Shown: positions 8,355 through 17,393 of the stretch, one piece after another | Layout: every line of letters begins with the position of its first letter | Position numbering within the stretch: the first letter of the stretch is position 1 | Origin: Candidatus Nitrotoga sp. 1052 | GTDB lineage: Bacteria; Pseudomonadota; Gammaproteobacteria; Burkholderiales; Gallionellaceae | Direction: 5' to 3' | NCBI RefSeq assembly: GCF_927312905.1 | Contig: NZ_CAKMHQ010000048.1 | Location: forward strand, 1-64,000 | DNA length: 64,000 nucleotides | Program-made: the position numbers and the translations under genes | The notes under the pieces: model-generated | What the model saw: only the letters and a program-made list of their open reading frames with translations | Told to the model about the DNA's origin: nothing | Databases searched by the model: none

Positions 8355-8650
8355 GGGGTCCACTGTACTACCGTTACCTCCCGCGGCAACGCGCGGAATT
8401 CGGTATTTCTCGATGATGAAGATCAAGAGTTGTTTTTTGTCTGCCTCGGCAAAGTGGTAGTGCGTTTTGGCTGGCTGTGTCACGCGTATTGCCTGATGGA
8501 CAATCACTATCATCTGCTTATCGAAACAACACCGGAGGGCAACCTGTCGCTGGGCATGCGGCAGTTGAACGGCTTCTATACCAGCGCTTCAACCGTCGTC
8601 ACGGTCGAGTACATGTGTATGTCACATGTCTTCACTCCGCTGTACAATGC
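8355..8650 (+). pseudogene. REP-associated tyrosine transposase (RAYT, Y1 family) remnant
   Basis: The frame reads VTSRGNARNSVFLDDEDQEL, then LGKVVVRFGWLCHAYCLMDNHYHLLIETTPEG. This contains the HUH-type NHYHLL signature of IS200-like/RAYT enzymes. After LGMRQLNGFYT a one-base loss near 8580 shifts the expected QRFNRRHGRV continuation to another frame. The N-terminal end and the catalytic-Tyr C-terminal helix are missing. RAYTs mobilise palindromic REP elements; this copy cannot, so any REP-like repeats nearby must depend on another enzyme. Confidence 0.65.
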
Positions 8651-8743
8651 TTCATACGTTGAAGCCTCAACCTGCATACGTGGCAATCCTGAGCACGAGT
8701 TGAACGCTGTGGAGAGTAGGATCGGGAATTAGGGTCACCTATA

Positions 8744-9851
8744 GACCCGGCACGATTTATAAATGAATTTATATTGGTTTTCGATGTCTCTGTGGTATGG
8801 AAAAAGAAGATGCCCGCAAGCAGTCGCGAGAAGTACTGCATGAACGACGCAAGCAAGTCATTCGTATGCACCCCAAAGGCGTGGCGGTGATGGAGATCGT
8901 GGCGCAAACCGGACTGAGCTGGACGGCAGTCAATACGGCGCTGCGGTTGTATAAGGCTGAAGGTTCGGGGGCACTCAAGCCCTGCGTTCGGGGCAAAAAA
9001 CCTGGCAGTGGACGTCGCTTGATGGTTAGCCAAGAGCTGACGATTCAGCAAACCATCTGCGACAAACGCCCGGAACAACTCAAGATGGATTTTGCGCTAT
9101 GGAGCAGGCCCACCGTGCGCCAGCACATTGAGCTGGCGCATGGTATCAAGCTGTCTATTCGGGCAGTAGGCAACTATTTGGCACGTTGGGGTTTACACCA
9201 CAAAAACCCATCAAAAAAGCATATGAGCAGCGCCCTGAAGCTGTCCAGGCTTGGCTTGATGAACAGTATCCGGCCATTGAAGCCAGAGCAAAAACCGAAG
9301 GTGCGGAAATTCACTGGGGCGACGAGACGGCGCTAGTCAACACGGATGTCAGAGGCAGGAGCTATGCGCCGGTGGGCAAGACACCTGTGACGTTCGCAGT
9401 AGGCGGCACGCGCCACAAGCTATCGATGATTGCGACGGTAACCAATCAGGGTAAAACGCGCTGGATGATTATTGATGAGGCCTTTAACTCTGACAAGCTC
9501 ATTGAATTCCTGGAGGCGCTCATCAAGGATACAGACCGCAAAGTGTTTCTCATACTGGACAACTTGAGAGTTCATCACAGCAAACCTGTAAAGGCTTGGG
9601 CTGCCGAGAACGCACAGAAAATCGAGTTGTTCTACTTGCCCAGCTACAGCCCTGAACTCAACCCCGAAGAAAGACTGAATGCGGATCTCAAGCACGTCAT
9701 CTCTTCAAAGGTGCCAGTACGCACCAAGGCAAAACTCAGAGCTGCCGCGACTGATCACATGACCATGCTTGAGCAAAACCCCGAACGCGTGCGCCGATTT
9801 CGGCGACCCAAAAGTCGCCTACGCGGCTTCATGAATAATTCGTGCCGGATC
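8744..9851 (+). mobile_element. IS630-family insertion sequence
   Basis: The terminal inverted repeats are imperfect: GACCCGGCACGATTTATAAA from 8744, and a right end whose complement starts GATCCGGCACGAATTATTCA at 9851. TA precedes the left end, as expected for the IS630/Tc1 target; the right flank reads AATA, so one border may be off by a base or two. The single transposase gene is split by a one-base frame change. Confidence 0.7.
8797..9850 (+). pseudogene. IS630-family transposase, split by a -1 frame change
   Basis: The first frame (from ATG 8797) encodes the paired HTH domain, including IRMHPKGVAVMEIVAQTGLS and RPTVRQHIELAHGIKLSIRA. Near 9187-9191 the frame changes at TTGGGGTTT: the first frame would run on to a short unrelated tail, while the correct continuation (GFTPQKPIKKAYEQ) is in the -1 frame. 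That frame carries IHWGDETALVNT, FLILDNLRVHHSK and YSPELNPEERLNADLKH, the DDE residues of IS630. A deletion in a G run or -1 slippage could both explain it. The second frame has no stop inside the element and reads out to 10061. Confidence 0.75.
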
Positions 9852-9914
9852 AATATTACATTGCCTACAAGGAGAGAGTTACTTTCAATCCAGAATGTAG
9901 ACCCTAAGTTGCTA

Positions 9915-10721
9915 CTATTTTCGTTTAAGAGCAGCTCTCTGCAAAGAGGGTGTATTGTCTGTCGGTTTCGCCATCTTCCGTTCCATTCGCTTACTGTGTT
10001 GTTGCAAATTATCACTCAACTGGCTAATAATTTCCGAAGCCGCACTAATAATTTGATTTGAGCCGAACCCTCCTCGGGCCATTTCTTTGTAGAAGGATTT
10101 TGCAAATATTTTCGCCACTTGATCAGGATTGTGGAAAACGCTTTCCAAAGATGCGCCCATATTATTTTGGGCTTCTTGGACCAGCGCCAGTTGGGCAAAG
10201 CGTGAATTCAGAATGCTCTGCAATTGGATTGTCTGGATCGATTTACCGATGAATAAGGCAACCACATTAAGGAGATTCAAGTCAACCAGATTGAATGCGC
10301 AACCGTGCATGTGATCACTTATGTTAACTACACCTACAATTTGCCCACTGATGGTAATAGGCGATGAAATCAGACTCTTACCTGGTTCACTTGCGCGTCG
10401 AGCCAATTTTGCAAACTCCGAGTAGTTAATATCTTCAATCAACAAAGATTGCCCAGTTGCAATTACATAGCCAGCAATACCCTCGCCCTTCCCTATCAAT
10501 TCTTTATAAGCTGCAGCTGGCATTGGACCGTAGCTAGCGCACACACTCATAAGCAAATTGTCGGATTTGCCATCATTCAGCAGCATGATCGAACAATTGA
10601 TGGCGCTCAATATTTTTGCCGTCATTTCCGCGAGTTGCGCGAGATTGTCATTAAGATTGCCCTTTTCTAAAAAACTGGACAAATCCTGAAGCTTGATCAA
10701 CGGAGTTTCTACATCACCCAT
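9915..10721 (-). CDS. GAF-domain protein at the end of the HPr-rel-A cassette
   Basis: This 268-residue cytosolic protein has no signal peptide. A GAF domain spans about residues 20-165 (MTAKILSAINCSIMLLNDGK, GKGEGIAGYVIATGQSLLI, LISSPITISGQIVGVVNISD), followed by a helical tail of 100 residues with a basic end (KRMERKMAKP, ALKRK). There is no output domain, so it may act as a small-ligand or redox sensor that binds a partner. AAGGATA lies shortly before the ATG at 10721. It is the last gene of a five-gene minus-strand series and lies 121 bp after the nucleotidyltransferase. It is just upstream of the IS630 border, so gene order beyond it may have been altered. Confidence 0.7.
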   Translation of the reverse strand: MGDVETPLIKLQDLSSFLEKGNLNDNLAQLAEMTAKILSAINCSIMLLNDGKSDNLLMSVCASYGPMPAAAYKELIGKGEGIAGYVIATGQSLLIEDINYSEFAKLARRASEPGKSLISSPITISGQIVGVVNISDHMHGCAFNLVDLNLLNVVALFIGKSIQTIQLQSILNSRFAQLALVQEAQNNMGASLESVFHNPDQVAKIFAKSFYKEMARGGFGSNQIISAASEIISQLSDNLQQHSKRMERKMAKPTDNTPSLQRAALKRK

Positions 10722-10842
10722 TGTAAGATTATCCTTATCTTTACTATATTAAGCAGTCAAGTAGCCAAGTTTATTACTGATCAAAGCACAGAAACAACTA
10801 ACAATTTAATACCGCAAAATGATCAGCCATGTCCGGGAACAA

Positions 10843-11964
10843 TCATTCAGGCTTAGGTGAAATGAAAGCCTTATGGAAAAGATGACGCACAAGAAGCAAG
10901 GGTGGCATACGTAACCAGGTTGCGCGTACATAAAGTAACTGCCGCGCTGCACCGGTCAACCAATCAGAGCAACTCTTGTGGACTGGCATGAGCGCGCGTT
11001 CAAAAAGTTGATCTGTAAATATCAAGGTTAACGGGTTGGGGCGACCACTTTTGGCTGCTTCCATCATGCCTGAGGGAATGGGCGTATTCAATAGATGTAC
11101 CGCATATCGCAAGGCGTAAAAAAGCGGTCGCGTCAACTCAAGCTCCTGTGCTCGCACAGCTAGATTAGGCCAGAACGCTGGCAACTTACTGAAATGACGT
11201 AACAAACTATCAATGTCAACCAAATCCCGCAGACCCTGATCCAGTTGATCATTATGGAAAAGGTGGACAGCACTGTGGAGCACCATATCGGCTGGGGCGA
11301 ATACCTTTAAATCGTCGTAACCATCAAGTGGCTGTGCCGCTGCCAGGAGCTTTGCCGAATCAGGGTGAAGAGCTGCCGTTTCCGGCAAAATCGCATGATG
11401 CACGTCAATGACAGTCATCCGTTTAATATGCTGCATAGGCGGCAATTCGTGCATCCATGTGCGATAGTAGCGCTGGTCATAGGCATCGTGATGCGTCGCT
11501 GCCCAACCATGAAGCATCAAGGCGGCTTCTACAGCATTGAGACTATCTTTAGGTACAATGATGTCAATATCGGAGAATAGTCGCCCTTTGGCGGGCGGCA
11601 ATTTTGCCATGACATAGGCAGCGCCCTTGAGGAGAATGACTGGCACCCCTACTTTCGCCAATGCCTTTCGAATTAGGGTTATTTCCCAATGAACAGCTTG
11701 AACATGTCTTTCAGAGATTACGCGTGACCATTCCAGATGTTCGCGGGGTTTTGGCGGCACCTGTTCGAGTAAGCCGCGTTCGTCCAGTAAAATGCAAATG
11801 CGTGCCAATAGATTGGCGCGTCGTGCTTGGCGTATGAGTAAATCCCAGTCTGGCAGACTTAGGGAAATCAATGCTTCGGGCTCTCGGAGCGCTTGTAATA
11901 TTAAGTAATTGGGGATCACATTTGGTATGTCTGTCAAATATAATGTGATGAATCGTTTTACCAC
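10843..11964 (-). CDS. Nucleotidyltransferase family protein (NTP_transf_5 type)
   Basis: This protein of up to 373 residues has a minimal nucleotidyltransferase core: VILLKGAAYVMAKLP, then GRLFSDIDIIVPKDSL (about residues 118-150), where SDIDI gives the two metal-binding Asp. A His-rich segment (THHDAYDQRYYRTW, VIDVHHAILPETA) and a helical C-terminal half follow. Related proteins occur in lasso-peptide clusters beside HprK-like kinases and in HPr-rel-A cassettes; they are thought to transfer nucleotides to peptides or proteins. The GTG at 11964 is the longest start, but conserved sequence begins near LREPEAL, so the true start may be 20-30 codons later. It follows the kinase by 112 bp. Confidence 0.8.
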   Translation of the reverse strand: MVKRFITLYLTDIPNVIPNYLILQALREPEALISLSLPDWDLLIRQARRANLLARICILLDERGLLEQVPPKPREHLEWSRVISERHVQAVHWEITLIRKALAKVGVPVILLKGAAYVMAKLPPAKGRLFSDIDIIVPKDSLNAVEAALMLHGWAATHHDAYDQRYYRTWMHELPPMQHIKRMTVIDVHHAILPETAALHPDSAKLLAAAQPLDGYDDLKVFAPADMVLHSAVHLFHNDQLDQGLRDLVDIDSLLRHFSKLPAFWPNLAVRAQELELTRPLFYALRYAVHLLNTPIPSGMMEAAKSGRPNPLTLIFTDQLFERALMPVHKSCSDWLTGAARQLLYVRATWLRMPPLLLVRHLFHKAFISPKPE

Positions 11965-12076
11965 CGCCTAATCCAATCTTCGCCAGAGAGGGCGAGGAAC
12001 TCGAATCACTTCCTTTAGAGGGAAGGCTGGGGCAGCGTGATTGCAAATAGCCTATAATTCATTAGCATTCATACGA

Positions 12077-12997
12077 CTACTTACTGGAGGGTTGCGGCTT
12101 TAACGCGCCAAATATTTCAATGGCATCATCCAGTTTGCTGTACGTAAAATCATAGCACAGAGACGCATCAATTAAACTCGCCATGGTCTTAAAGCCATTG
12201 AGTCCAAGAAGACTATAATTAAAAGAGTTATCCGCAACCCGCATGAAAGCGCGGGATTGAGGCAATGTCTCCAAACAAGTCGTAGCACCAGCCTGATATT
12301 TTGGAAAAATAACCCATGCAACCTGTGCGACCTCTGTCGCTCGAGCTATGCTATCAGCTGGTGCTTTCATATGGGCAACCGTGCCCTTTATCGTATCTGC
12401 CACCTTGCGGCTGAAAATCGCATTTTGTTCATAACGTCTGATGATTTCGATAGATTCGTTTTTTAAGCTGACGGGGCGCGGAAGCGGGATGAGTTTCCCA
12501 TCAACAACACGAACCAAAGCAAGCTCATCAGACAGCAATCTCCACCCGCGGTTTACCAAGGCTGCGCACAGGGTACTTTTACCCGAGCCAGGAGGCGCGG
12601 GCATAATTGCGGCATAACCACCTTTTTCAACTACTGCCGCATGAATCATCAAACAGTGGTTCACGTGATTTGATACGCACCAATTAAGCCCCCACTCCAA
12701 CATGGGAAATGCCTGGTCTAACGGCAGAGGTTTAAATATGGTGTTTCCATCAAATAAAAACAACACCTGTGGCTTGAACCATCGCCGCAGGTTACGTGGG
12801 TGAACAAGACTAATGTGAAAGTCCGCAAAGCCATCTTGTTCAACTAAGGGATAATCGGCATAAAGCAAACCGATACCTTTAGCCACACTTGGAATCGTAG
12901 TTTTGAGGTGCGTAATAAAAGAGCCGGTTTGCAGATATATCCCCGTTTTTTTAAGACGGAGTTTAAGTTCTGATGGAGTTAATGCAGAAACATTCAA
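12077..12997 (-). CDS. HprK-related kinase A
   Basis: This 306-residue protein has a P-loop kinase core resembling the C-terminal domain of HPr kinase. H119 lies in MIHAAVVEKGG before the Walker A motif APPGSGKST (134-142), and SDELALV and PRPVSLKN segments follow, as in HprK-like kinases. The N-terminal 110 residues are unlike the HprK N-domain. Related enzymes in lasso-peptide clusters phosphorylate a serine at the peptide C-terminus. No HPr or PTS gene is nearby. It starts 2 bp after the PqqD-like gene and belongs to the HPr-rel-A gene set, whose role is not established. The neighbouring Tat protein is the obvious candidate substrate (inference). Confidence 0.85.
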   Translation of the reverse strand: MNVSALTPSELKLRLKKTGIYLQTGSFITHLKTTIPSVAKGIGLLYADYPLVEQDGFADFHISLVHPRNLRRWFKPQVLFLFDGNTIFKPLPLDQAFPMLEWGLNWCVSNHVNHCLMIHAAVVEKGGYAAIMPAPPGSGKSTLCAALVNRGWRLLSDELALVRVVDGKLIPLPRPVSLKNESIEIIRRYEQNAIFSRKVADTIKGTVAHMKAPADSIARATEVAQVAWVIFPKYQAGATTCLETLPQSRAFMRVADNSFNYSLLGLNGFKTMASLIDASLCYDFTYSKLDDAIEIFGALKPQPSSK

Positions 12998-12999
12998 AA

Positions 13000-13278
13000 T
13001 CAGCTAAATTCTATCAGTCCAAGCGTATTAAGCTCATTGAGAAGATGTTCAATTTGAAATGAAAATTCCTCATGCATTATATTGTCGGCTTGTAGCCGTG
13101 GGGCAAGCGCTTCAGTCAATAGTAACGCGTTTAATGGCGATTGCCGTAATTCCAACAGCACCTGAGCAGCGGCTGAACCAAGCAGGTGTGTATCTCCCGA
13201 AAGTTTATTATAAAACACCAATTCATCATCCCATGAGCAGCAGTTAACTGCTTGATCGGAAATTACTTGCCATTTCAT
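13000..13278 (-). CDS. PqqD-related peptide-binding protein of the HPr-rel-A system
   Basis: A 92-residue protein with the winged-helix RRE/PqqD fold pattern: strands in KWQVISDQAV and DELVFYNKLSGDTHLLGSAA, then helices around AAQVLLELRQSP and EFSFQIEHLLNELNTLGLIEF. PqqD-like domains bind leader or target peptides and present them to modifying enzymes. Here the gene directly precedes the HprK-related kinase (2 bp gap), so it probably recruits the kinase target. It follows the Tat-signal protein by about 56 bp. The ATG at 13278 has a weak ribosome site. The family match is by pattern and context. Confidence 0.8.
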   Translation of the reverse strand: MKWQVISDQAVNCCSWDDELVFYNKLSGDTHLLGSAAAQVLLELRQSPLNALLLTEALAPRLQADNIMHEEFSFQIEHLLNELNTLGLIEFS

Positions 13279-13334
13279 ATTTTATCAGTATTTTTGAGGG
13301 GAGAATAAGGCCGGAATCTGGTTATGACGATAAT

Positions 13335-14075
13335 TCAACTCTGAGTTAGACTCAAATATTCAATAATTTGTGAAGCATTCCAAGTTACACCTGCAGTTGG
13401 AGAAAAAGTACCACTTGCTTGCCATTCATAGAACATCGATTGAATAGTTGATACAGTCAAAAAAGGAGTAGCGCCACTTCTCGCACGAAGTAATGCTATT
13501 ACAAGATGTTTTAATAGTTCTTGTGTTTGGAAAGGGGGGTTCGGAGGTGCACTTACAGAAGCAGACGTTGGCGGCGTTATATTGTTTGTGCCCTTGCCCT
13601 TTTGTGCCTGAGAATTGGAACCAGATGAAGCGCGAAACGCCAACATGTAGCTCGCAGCCCCCAATTTACCCTTCTGCACCTGCACTGGAACGTTTACACT
13701 TGCAAGTCGAGGCTCCGGCCAAGGAGTTGTCAGCATAGCCGACAAAAGTCGGCTGTTATATGAAGCATTCGGTAGACTTAACGGGAATGCGCCTATCAAT
13801 GTTTCGTCTGGATCTGCGGGAAGTGTAGCGGTTCGCATGGCAGGGGGACAGTCACCATGCTGGCTGGTATTGCCAGATACGAATCCAGATGGTGACAAGC
13901 AAAACGTTTGACCCAATACGGGCCTACTAGCAAGAGTTAGAATTATCCCTGATGCAGCCAAACCAGACGTAGCAAACCGTCTGCGAGATTCGCCTGAAAA
14001 CTTTATTTGATCAGCTGCATCCTGGGATAATTGTTGTTTTGTCGGCTCATCATTTTGATCCACATTGATAGTCAT
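13335..14075 (-). CDS. Tat-signal protein, putative HPr-rel-A partner or substrate
   Basis: A 246-residue protein when started at the ATG at 14075, which has AAGGAT 8 bp upstream; the frame is open to 14237 but the extra N-terminus looks non-coding. Residues 30-55 hold a twin-arginine signal (SRRRFATSGLAASGIILTLA) preceded by a long polar n-region. The mature part has two Cys near its start (FCLSPSGFVSGNTSQHGDC), a Ser/Asn/Gln-rich low-complexity linker and a helical C-terminal domain ending EYLSLTQS. I do not recognise a catalytic fold. It is the first gene of the kinase/nucleotidyltransferase operon. Its C-terminal Ser recalls the phosphorylation site used by lasso-peptide kinases; substrate status is a hypothesis. 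Confidence 0.7.
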   Translation of the reverse strand: MTINVDQNDEPTKQQLSQDAADQIKFSGESRRRFATSGLAASGIILTLASRPVLGQTFCLSPSGFVSGNTSQHGDCPPAMRTATLPADPDETLIGAFPLSLPNASYNSRLLSAMLTTPWPEPRLASVNVPVQVQKGKLGAASYMLAFRASSGSNSQAQKGKGTNNITPPTSASVSAPPNPPFQTQELLKHLVIALLRARSGATPFLTVSTIQSMFYEWQASGTFSPTAGVTWNASQIIEYLSLTQS

Positions 14076-15089
14076 CAAATCATCCTTATAACGTTGCATC
14101 CCGCATTCTATGCACTGCCACAACTCAATTATTAAGTGACAGGTAAAAATGAGGAAGCTGGTAGAACACACTGAATAATACAAGCAAGATACGTGCCAAA
14201 TATTACGTACATGGCATATTATATTAATAACTAGCATGTTACATTATTAATACTTCAACGATTCCTTGTTCTGCTTAATATATTATTCAAAGGTGTAAGA
14301 ATTTTCGACATTCGAACCAAATATTAATTATCAAATAAATTTCGATTGGTTAACATTTCCCTACGTAACGGAATGAAATAATAACTTCATTTTTCAATAA
14401 AACTGGTGTATTGATGTTTCCTAGAATACAAAGCCAAGTTCAAAAACTTACCTCATTTTTATTGAAGTGTGCCTGCATCATATTGACTTCAGGAGCAAGC
14501 TCAATCAGATTTAAGCGACCTAATCGAATATACATGCAGTTGCGATATATAAAAAATGTCAATTATATTCAATGGCATCTCATACCTAAATTCATAAGAC
14601 CAGTTACGGATGCTCGGTAAAAATGCGAAGATAATTTAATAATCTCCAAAATGAAGTATGCCATAAAGTACTTCAATTTAATTGTGATTGATTTGCCGTA
14701 TATCTATCTAATAGCAGTTTCAAGTTCCAAGTGAAAAAAGCACGGCATGATGCTGCTTGAAGCCAAAAGTATCTGGCATGAACACTATGCGACTCACTTG
14801 AAAACCTGGGTAATTGTCATGGGAGCGCTTAGTTTCTACGCAGTCAAATCCAGCTCTTGTTAGAAGCCGCTCAAATCGCAGCCCTCGTGCCCTTGATGAG
14901 ACCGTCTTCTCAATGCCTGGGATCAGCCGTTCTTCAATCTCCAGCGTTCGGCATGTCCAGACCGCAACCAGCCAATCTCCCAAGTGCGCACTCTCCACGT
15001 GGCATCACGTGGCCAGTGTGCCAGCAACCTTCTCAGATGCGGCACCCGTAACAAATATAATTATAAATTGGAAATTTTTCACTTACGGC
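14076..15089. other. A+T-rich intergenic region between HPr-rel-A cassette and fnr
   Basis: About 1 kb with no secure gene. The part next to 14075 should carry the operon promoter but I cannot pick a clear one. On the minus strand 14720-14998 (GTG start) gives 92 codons of coding-like sequence, including LLTRAGFDCVETKRSHDNYP. The same frame continues upstream past a TGA at 15005-15007 (SEKVAGTLAT), so it looks like the decayed end of a larger gene, possibly a methyltransferase-like C-terminus. 14100-14700 is very A+T-rich and shows only short random ORFs. Confidence 0.4.
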
Positions 15090-15137
15090 TTGATATATGT
15101 CAAAATTAACATATAATTTTTGCCTATATTAATTTTT
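15090..15137 (+). promoter_or_regulatory. FNR box and class-II promoter of fnr
   Basis: TTGATATATGTCAA at 15090-15103 matches the FNR consensus TTGAT-N4-ATCAA at 9 of 10 positions. A -10-like TATATT lies at 15125-15130. If transcription starts near 15137, the box centres at about -41, the classic activating position. The gene behind it encodes an FNR-type protein, so autoregulation is likely. Confidence 0.65.
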
Positions 15138-15193
15138 TGCCCGTATCACAAACCAAATGCTGCATACCAAAATACCTTATAAAAATCCATACC

Positions 15194-15922
15194 ATGCACA
15201 AACCTGCTCCCAACAATTCACTGAAAACTGCATGTTCGACTTGTAATCTGCGCAAATTATGCCTGCCCGTTAATCTGAGTAATATCGAAATGGCACGTCT
15301 GGATGATTTAATTACCCGCAAGGGTGTTTACCGTCATGGCAGCATCCTATACCGGAGCGGAGACAAATTCCAGGCGCTATATGCGATCCGTACTGGTTTT
15401 TTCAAAACCCAGATCCTTAATGAAGACGGGCGCGAACAAGCAACCGGCTTTCAGATGGCTGGGGAGATCATCGGCATGGATGGCATTAGTAGCGATGCAC
15501 ACACTTGCGATGCCGTAGCACTTGAAGACAGTGAGGTATGTGAAATCCCATTTAATCGTCTGGAGGATCTCAGCCGAGAACTTCCTCCTCTGCAGAGGCA
15601 CCTGCACCGCATCCTTAGCCGAGAGATCGTGCGCGATCAAAACATTATGCTGCTGCTCGGATCAATGCGTGCGGAGGAACGCTTGGCTGCTTTCCTGCTC
15701 AATCTATCGCAGCGTTTTGCGGTGCGAGGTTATTCGCCCACATCGTTCCAATTGCGCATGACGCGTCAAGAAATCGGCAGCTATCTCGGATTAAAACTGG
15801 AAACCGTCAGCCGCGCACTGTCGCAGCTACAGGAAAGCAAACTGATTAATGTGCGTAATAGGTCATTGGAAATACTTTGCCTGCCCGGGCTACAAGCCTG
15901 CATGGGAAAGCGCGCGCGCTAA
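15194..15922 (+). CDS. fnr: FNR-type oxygen-responsive transcriptional regulator
   Basis: A 242-residue CRP/FNR-family protein when started at ATG 15194; an upstream ATG at 15137 would overlap the probable transcription start. It has the FNR cluster cysteines C14, C17 and C23 (CSTCNLRKLC) plus a distal Cys in SEVCEIPF, enough for a [4Fe-4S] oxygen-sensing cluster. The cyclic-nucleotide-like beta barrel spans about residues 35-150. The HTH near the C-terminus reads MTRQEIGSYLGLKLETVSRAL, with E-x-x-S-R contacts for TTGAT half sites. It should activate anaerobic or microaerobic genes when reduced. A matching FNR box lies in its own promoter. The Sco-family gene downstream is on the same strand 298 bp away. 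Confidence 0.9.
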   Translation: MHKPAPNNSLKTACSTCNLRKLCLPVNLSNIEMARLDDLITRKGVYRHGSILYRSGDKFQALYAIRTGFFKTQILNEDGREQATGFQMAGEIIGMDGISSDAHTCDAVALEDSEVCEIPFNRLEDLSRELPPLQRHLHRILSREIVRDQNIMLLLGSMRAEERLAAFLLNLSQRFAVRGYSPTSFQLRMTRQEIGSYLGLKLETVSRALSQLQESKLINVRNRSLEILCLPGLQACMGKRAR

Positions 15923-16220
15923 CATATCAGACAACTATTTGATGACGCACCCTATATTGTTGTTCAATCTGAACATAAACCATATGACTTTGTAACACTA
16001 GCGTCACTGCAATGAAAACCTGTCACAACTGATCGTTGTGCACCCATCATCTCTTCCATCTGCTTAGGCTGATATCATTTTCGCAACAAAGCTTACGACG
16101 CAGCCGACGGAACTTCATGGCTCGTCAAATTCAAATAGCTGTTCGCGCATGCATATGCGCATTTCCGTAATTTTACAATTATTCATCGCCCCAATTGCTG
16201 ATTGTTGTAAGGAGAAATAA

Positions 16221-16808
16221 ATGCGTAACCTGCTTTTACTGTTATTTATGACGCTGCTAGTCAGTTGCGAGAAATCCAAGCCGCCTACTCCATTCCAAGC
16301 CATTGATGTCAGTTGGCGGTATGCAGAAGAACCTGTGGATTTCCATCTCACCGACCCCAACGGCAAAATGCGCAGGCTATCGGATTTTAAAGGCAAGGTG
16401 GTGGTGCTGTTTTTTGGTTATACCCACTGTCCCGAAATTTGTCCGACTACACTGGCTGACCTAGCGCAGGTGATGCGCTTGCTAGATAAGGATGCAGAAA
16501 AGGTACAGGTGCTATTCGTCACACTGGATCCTGAACGCGACACGCCAAAACTATTGGCTGAATATGTCCCCTCTTTCCACTCGTCTTTCCTGGGCTTGTA
16601 CGGCGATGCCCAAACTACTGCACAGGTAGCCAAGACATTTGGAGTCAATTATGAAAAACGGGGCGAAAAAGGCAGCTATACACTGGATCATTCCGATGGT
16701 ACCTACCTAATTGGCACACGCGGGAAGCCCGTATTGCTTTCCCCCTATAACCAGCGCACCGCATTGTTAGTGCAGGATATAAAGTTGCTACTACAGATGG
16801 CGCATTAA
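16221..16808 (+). CDS. SCO1/SenC family copper-dependent thioredoxin-fold lipoprotein
   Basis: This 195-residue protein has a lipoprotein signal ending LLVSC, so it is anchored outside the cytoplasmic membrane. The SCO core shows the CPEIC metal/thiol motif (C-x3-C) in FFGYTHCPEICPTTLADLAQ, and the third copper ligand His in LDHSDGTYLIG. SCO proteins deliver copper to the CuA site of cytochrome c oxidase or act as periplasmic thiol reductases. AAGGAG lies 8 bp before the ATG. It follows an oxygen-responsive regulator, consistent with respiratory control, though I see no FNR box directly upstream. Confidence 0.9.
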   Translation: MRNLLLLLFMTLLVSCEKSKPPTPFQAIDVSWRYAEEPVDFHLTDPNGKMRRLSDFKGKVVVLFFGYTHCPEICPTTLADLAQVMRLLDKDAEKVQVLFVTLDPERDTPKLLAEYVPSFHSSFLGLYGDAQTTAQVAKTFGVNYEKRGEKGSYTLDHSDGTYLIGTRGKPVLLSPYNQRTALLVQDIKLLLQMAH

Positions 16809-16919
16809 ACCGGGTTCTGGAAGTCCCCTGATCAAGCAATCATAAAAGCAATTCACACACCGAAAAATTCCCTACTCTACCCATCTATTTCTACTGTGTC
16901 TGACTGGTACGCAAGCAAC

Positions 16920-17393
16920 CTACCCACTATCGTCTGTACCCCGTAATACCTTAAAAATCACATCCGGCATAAAGCCGCGCGATTGCATAAAGCGTACTTG
17001 CTTGGCTTTATCCTTAGTATCCTCCGGGGCAATACCGAACTTTCTTTGCCAGATGCTGCGAGCCGCTTCCAATTCTGTATCTCTCATTTGCGGTAATGCA
17101 TCGTTAATCAGATCTTCGCCTATACCTTTCTGGCGAAGCTCATATGCAATGCGCTGCATGCCGAAACGATTGCGGCGTAGGCGCACCACCTGCTCGACTG
17201 CACGGGAATCGGATAGCCAACCGCGCGCCACCAATTCATCCAAAACCCTCTCCACATTGTCGTCTGGTGTGGCCTGGAGCAGAAGCTTAGCGTGAAGTTC
17301 GGCACGGCTGTGTTCACGCCGCACCAGATATTTCATGGCGCGGGTGCGCAGACTTAACTCAGGCTTCTTTGACACCGCTTTCCGTTCCATCAC
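16920..17393 (-). CDS. recX: RecX, RecA regulator
   Basis: This 157-residue helical protein has three-helix RecX repeats: [40 protein letters not shown], then [16 protein letters not shown]. RecX binds inside the RecA filament groove and limits strand exchange. The gene lies directly after recA and overlaps its 3' end by 35 bp if the first ATG is used; the second Met is equally possible. This recA-recX order is standard in proteobacteria and implies translational coupling. Confidence 0.9.
   Translation of the reverse strand: MMERKAVSKKPELSLRTRAMKYLVRREHSRAELHAKLLLQATPDDNVERVLDELVARGWLSDSRAVEQVVRLRRNRFGMQRIAYELRQKGIGEDLINDALPQMRDTELEAARSIWQRKFGIAPEDTKDKAKQVRFMQSRGFMPDVIFKVLRGTDDSG

Noticed and set aside
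14720-14998. 92-codon minus-strand gene upstream of fnr
   Set aside because: The coding-like frame continues upstream of its only start through a stop codon, so it looks like a decayed fragment; recorded in the gap entry instead.
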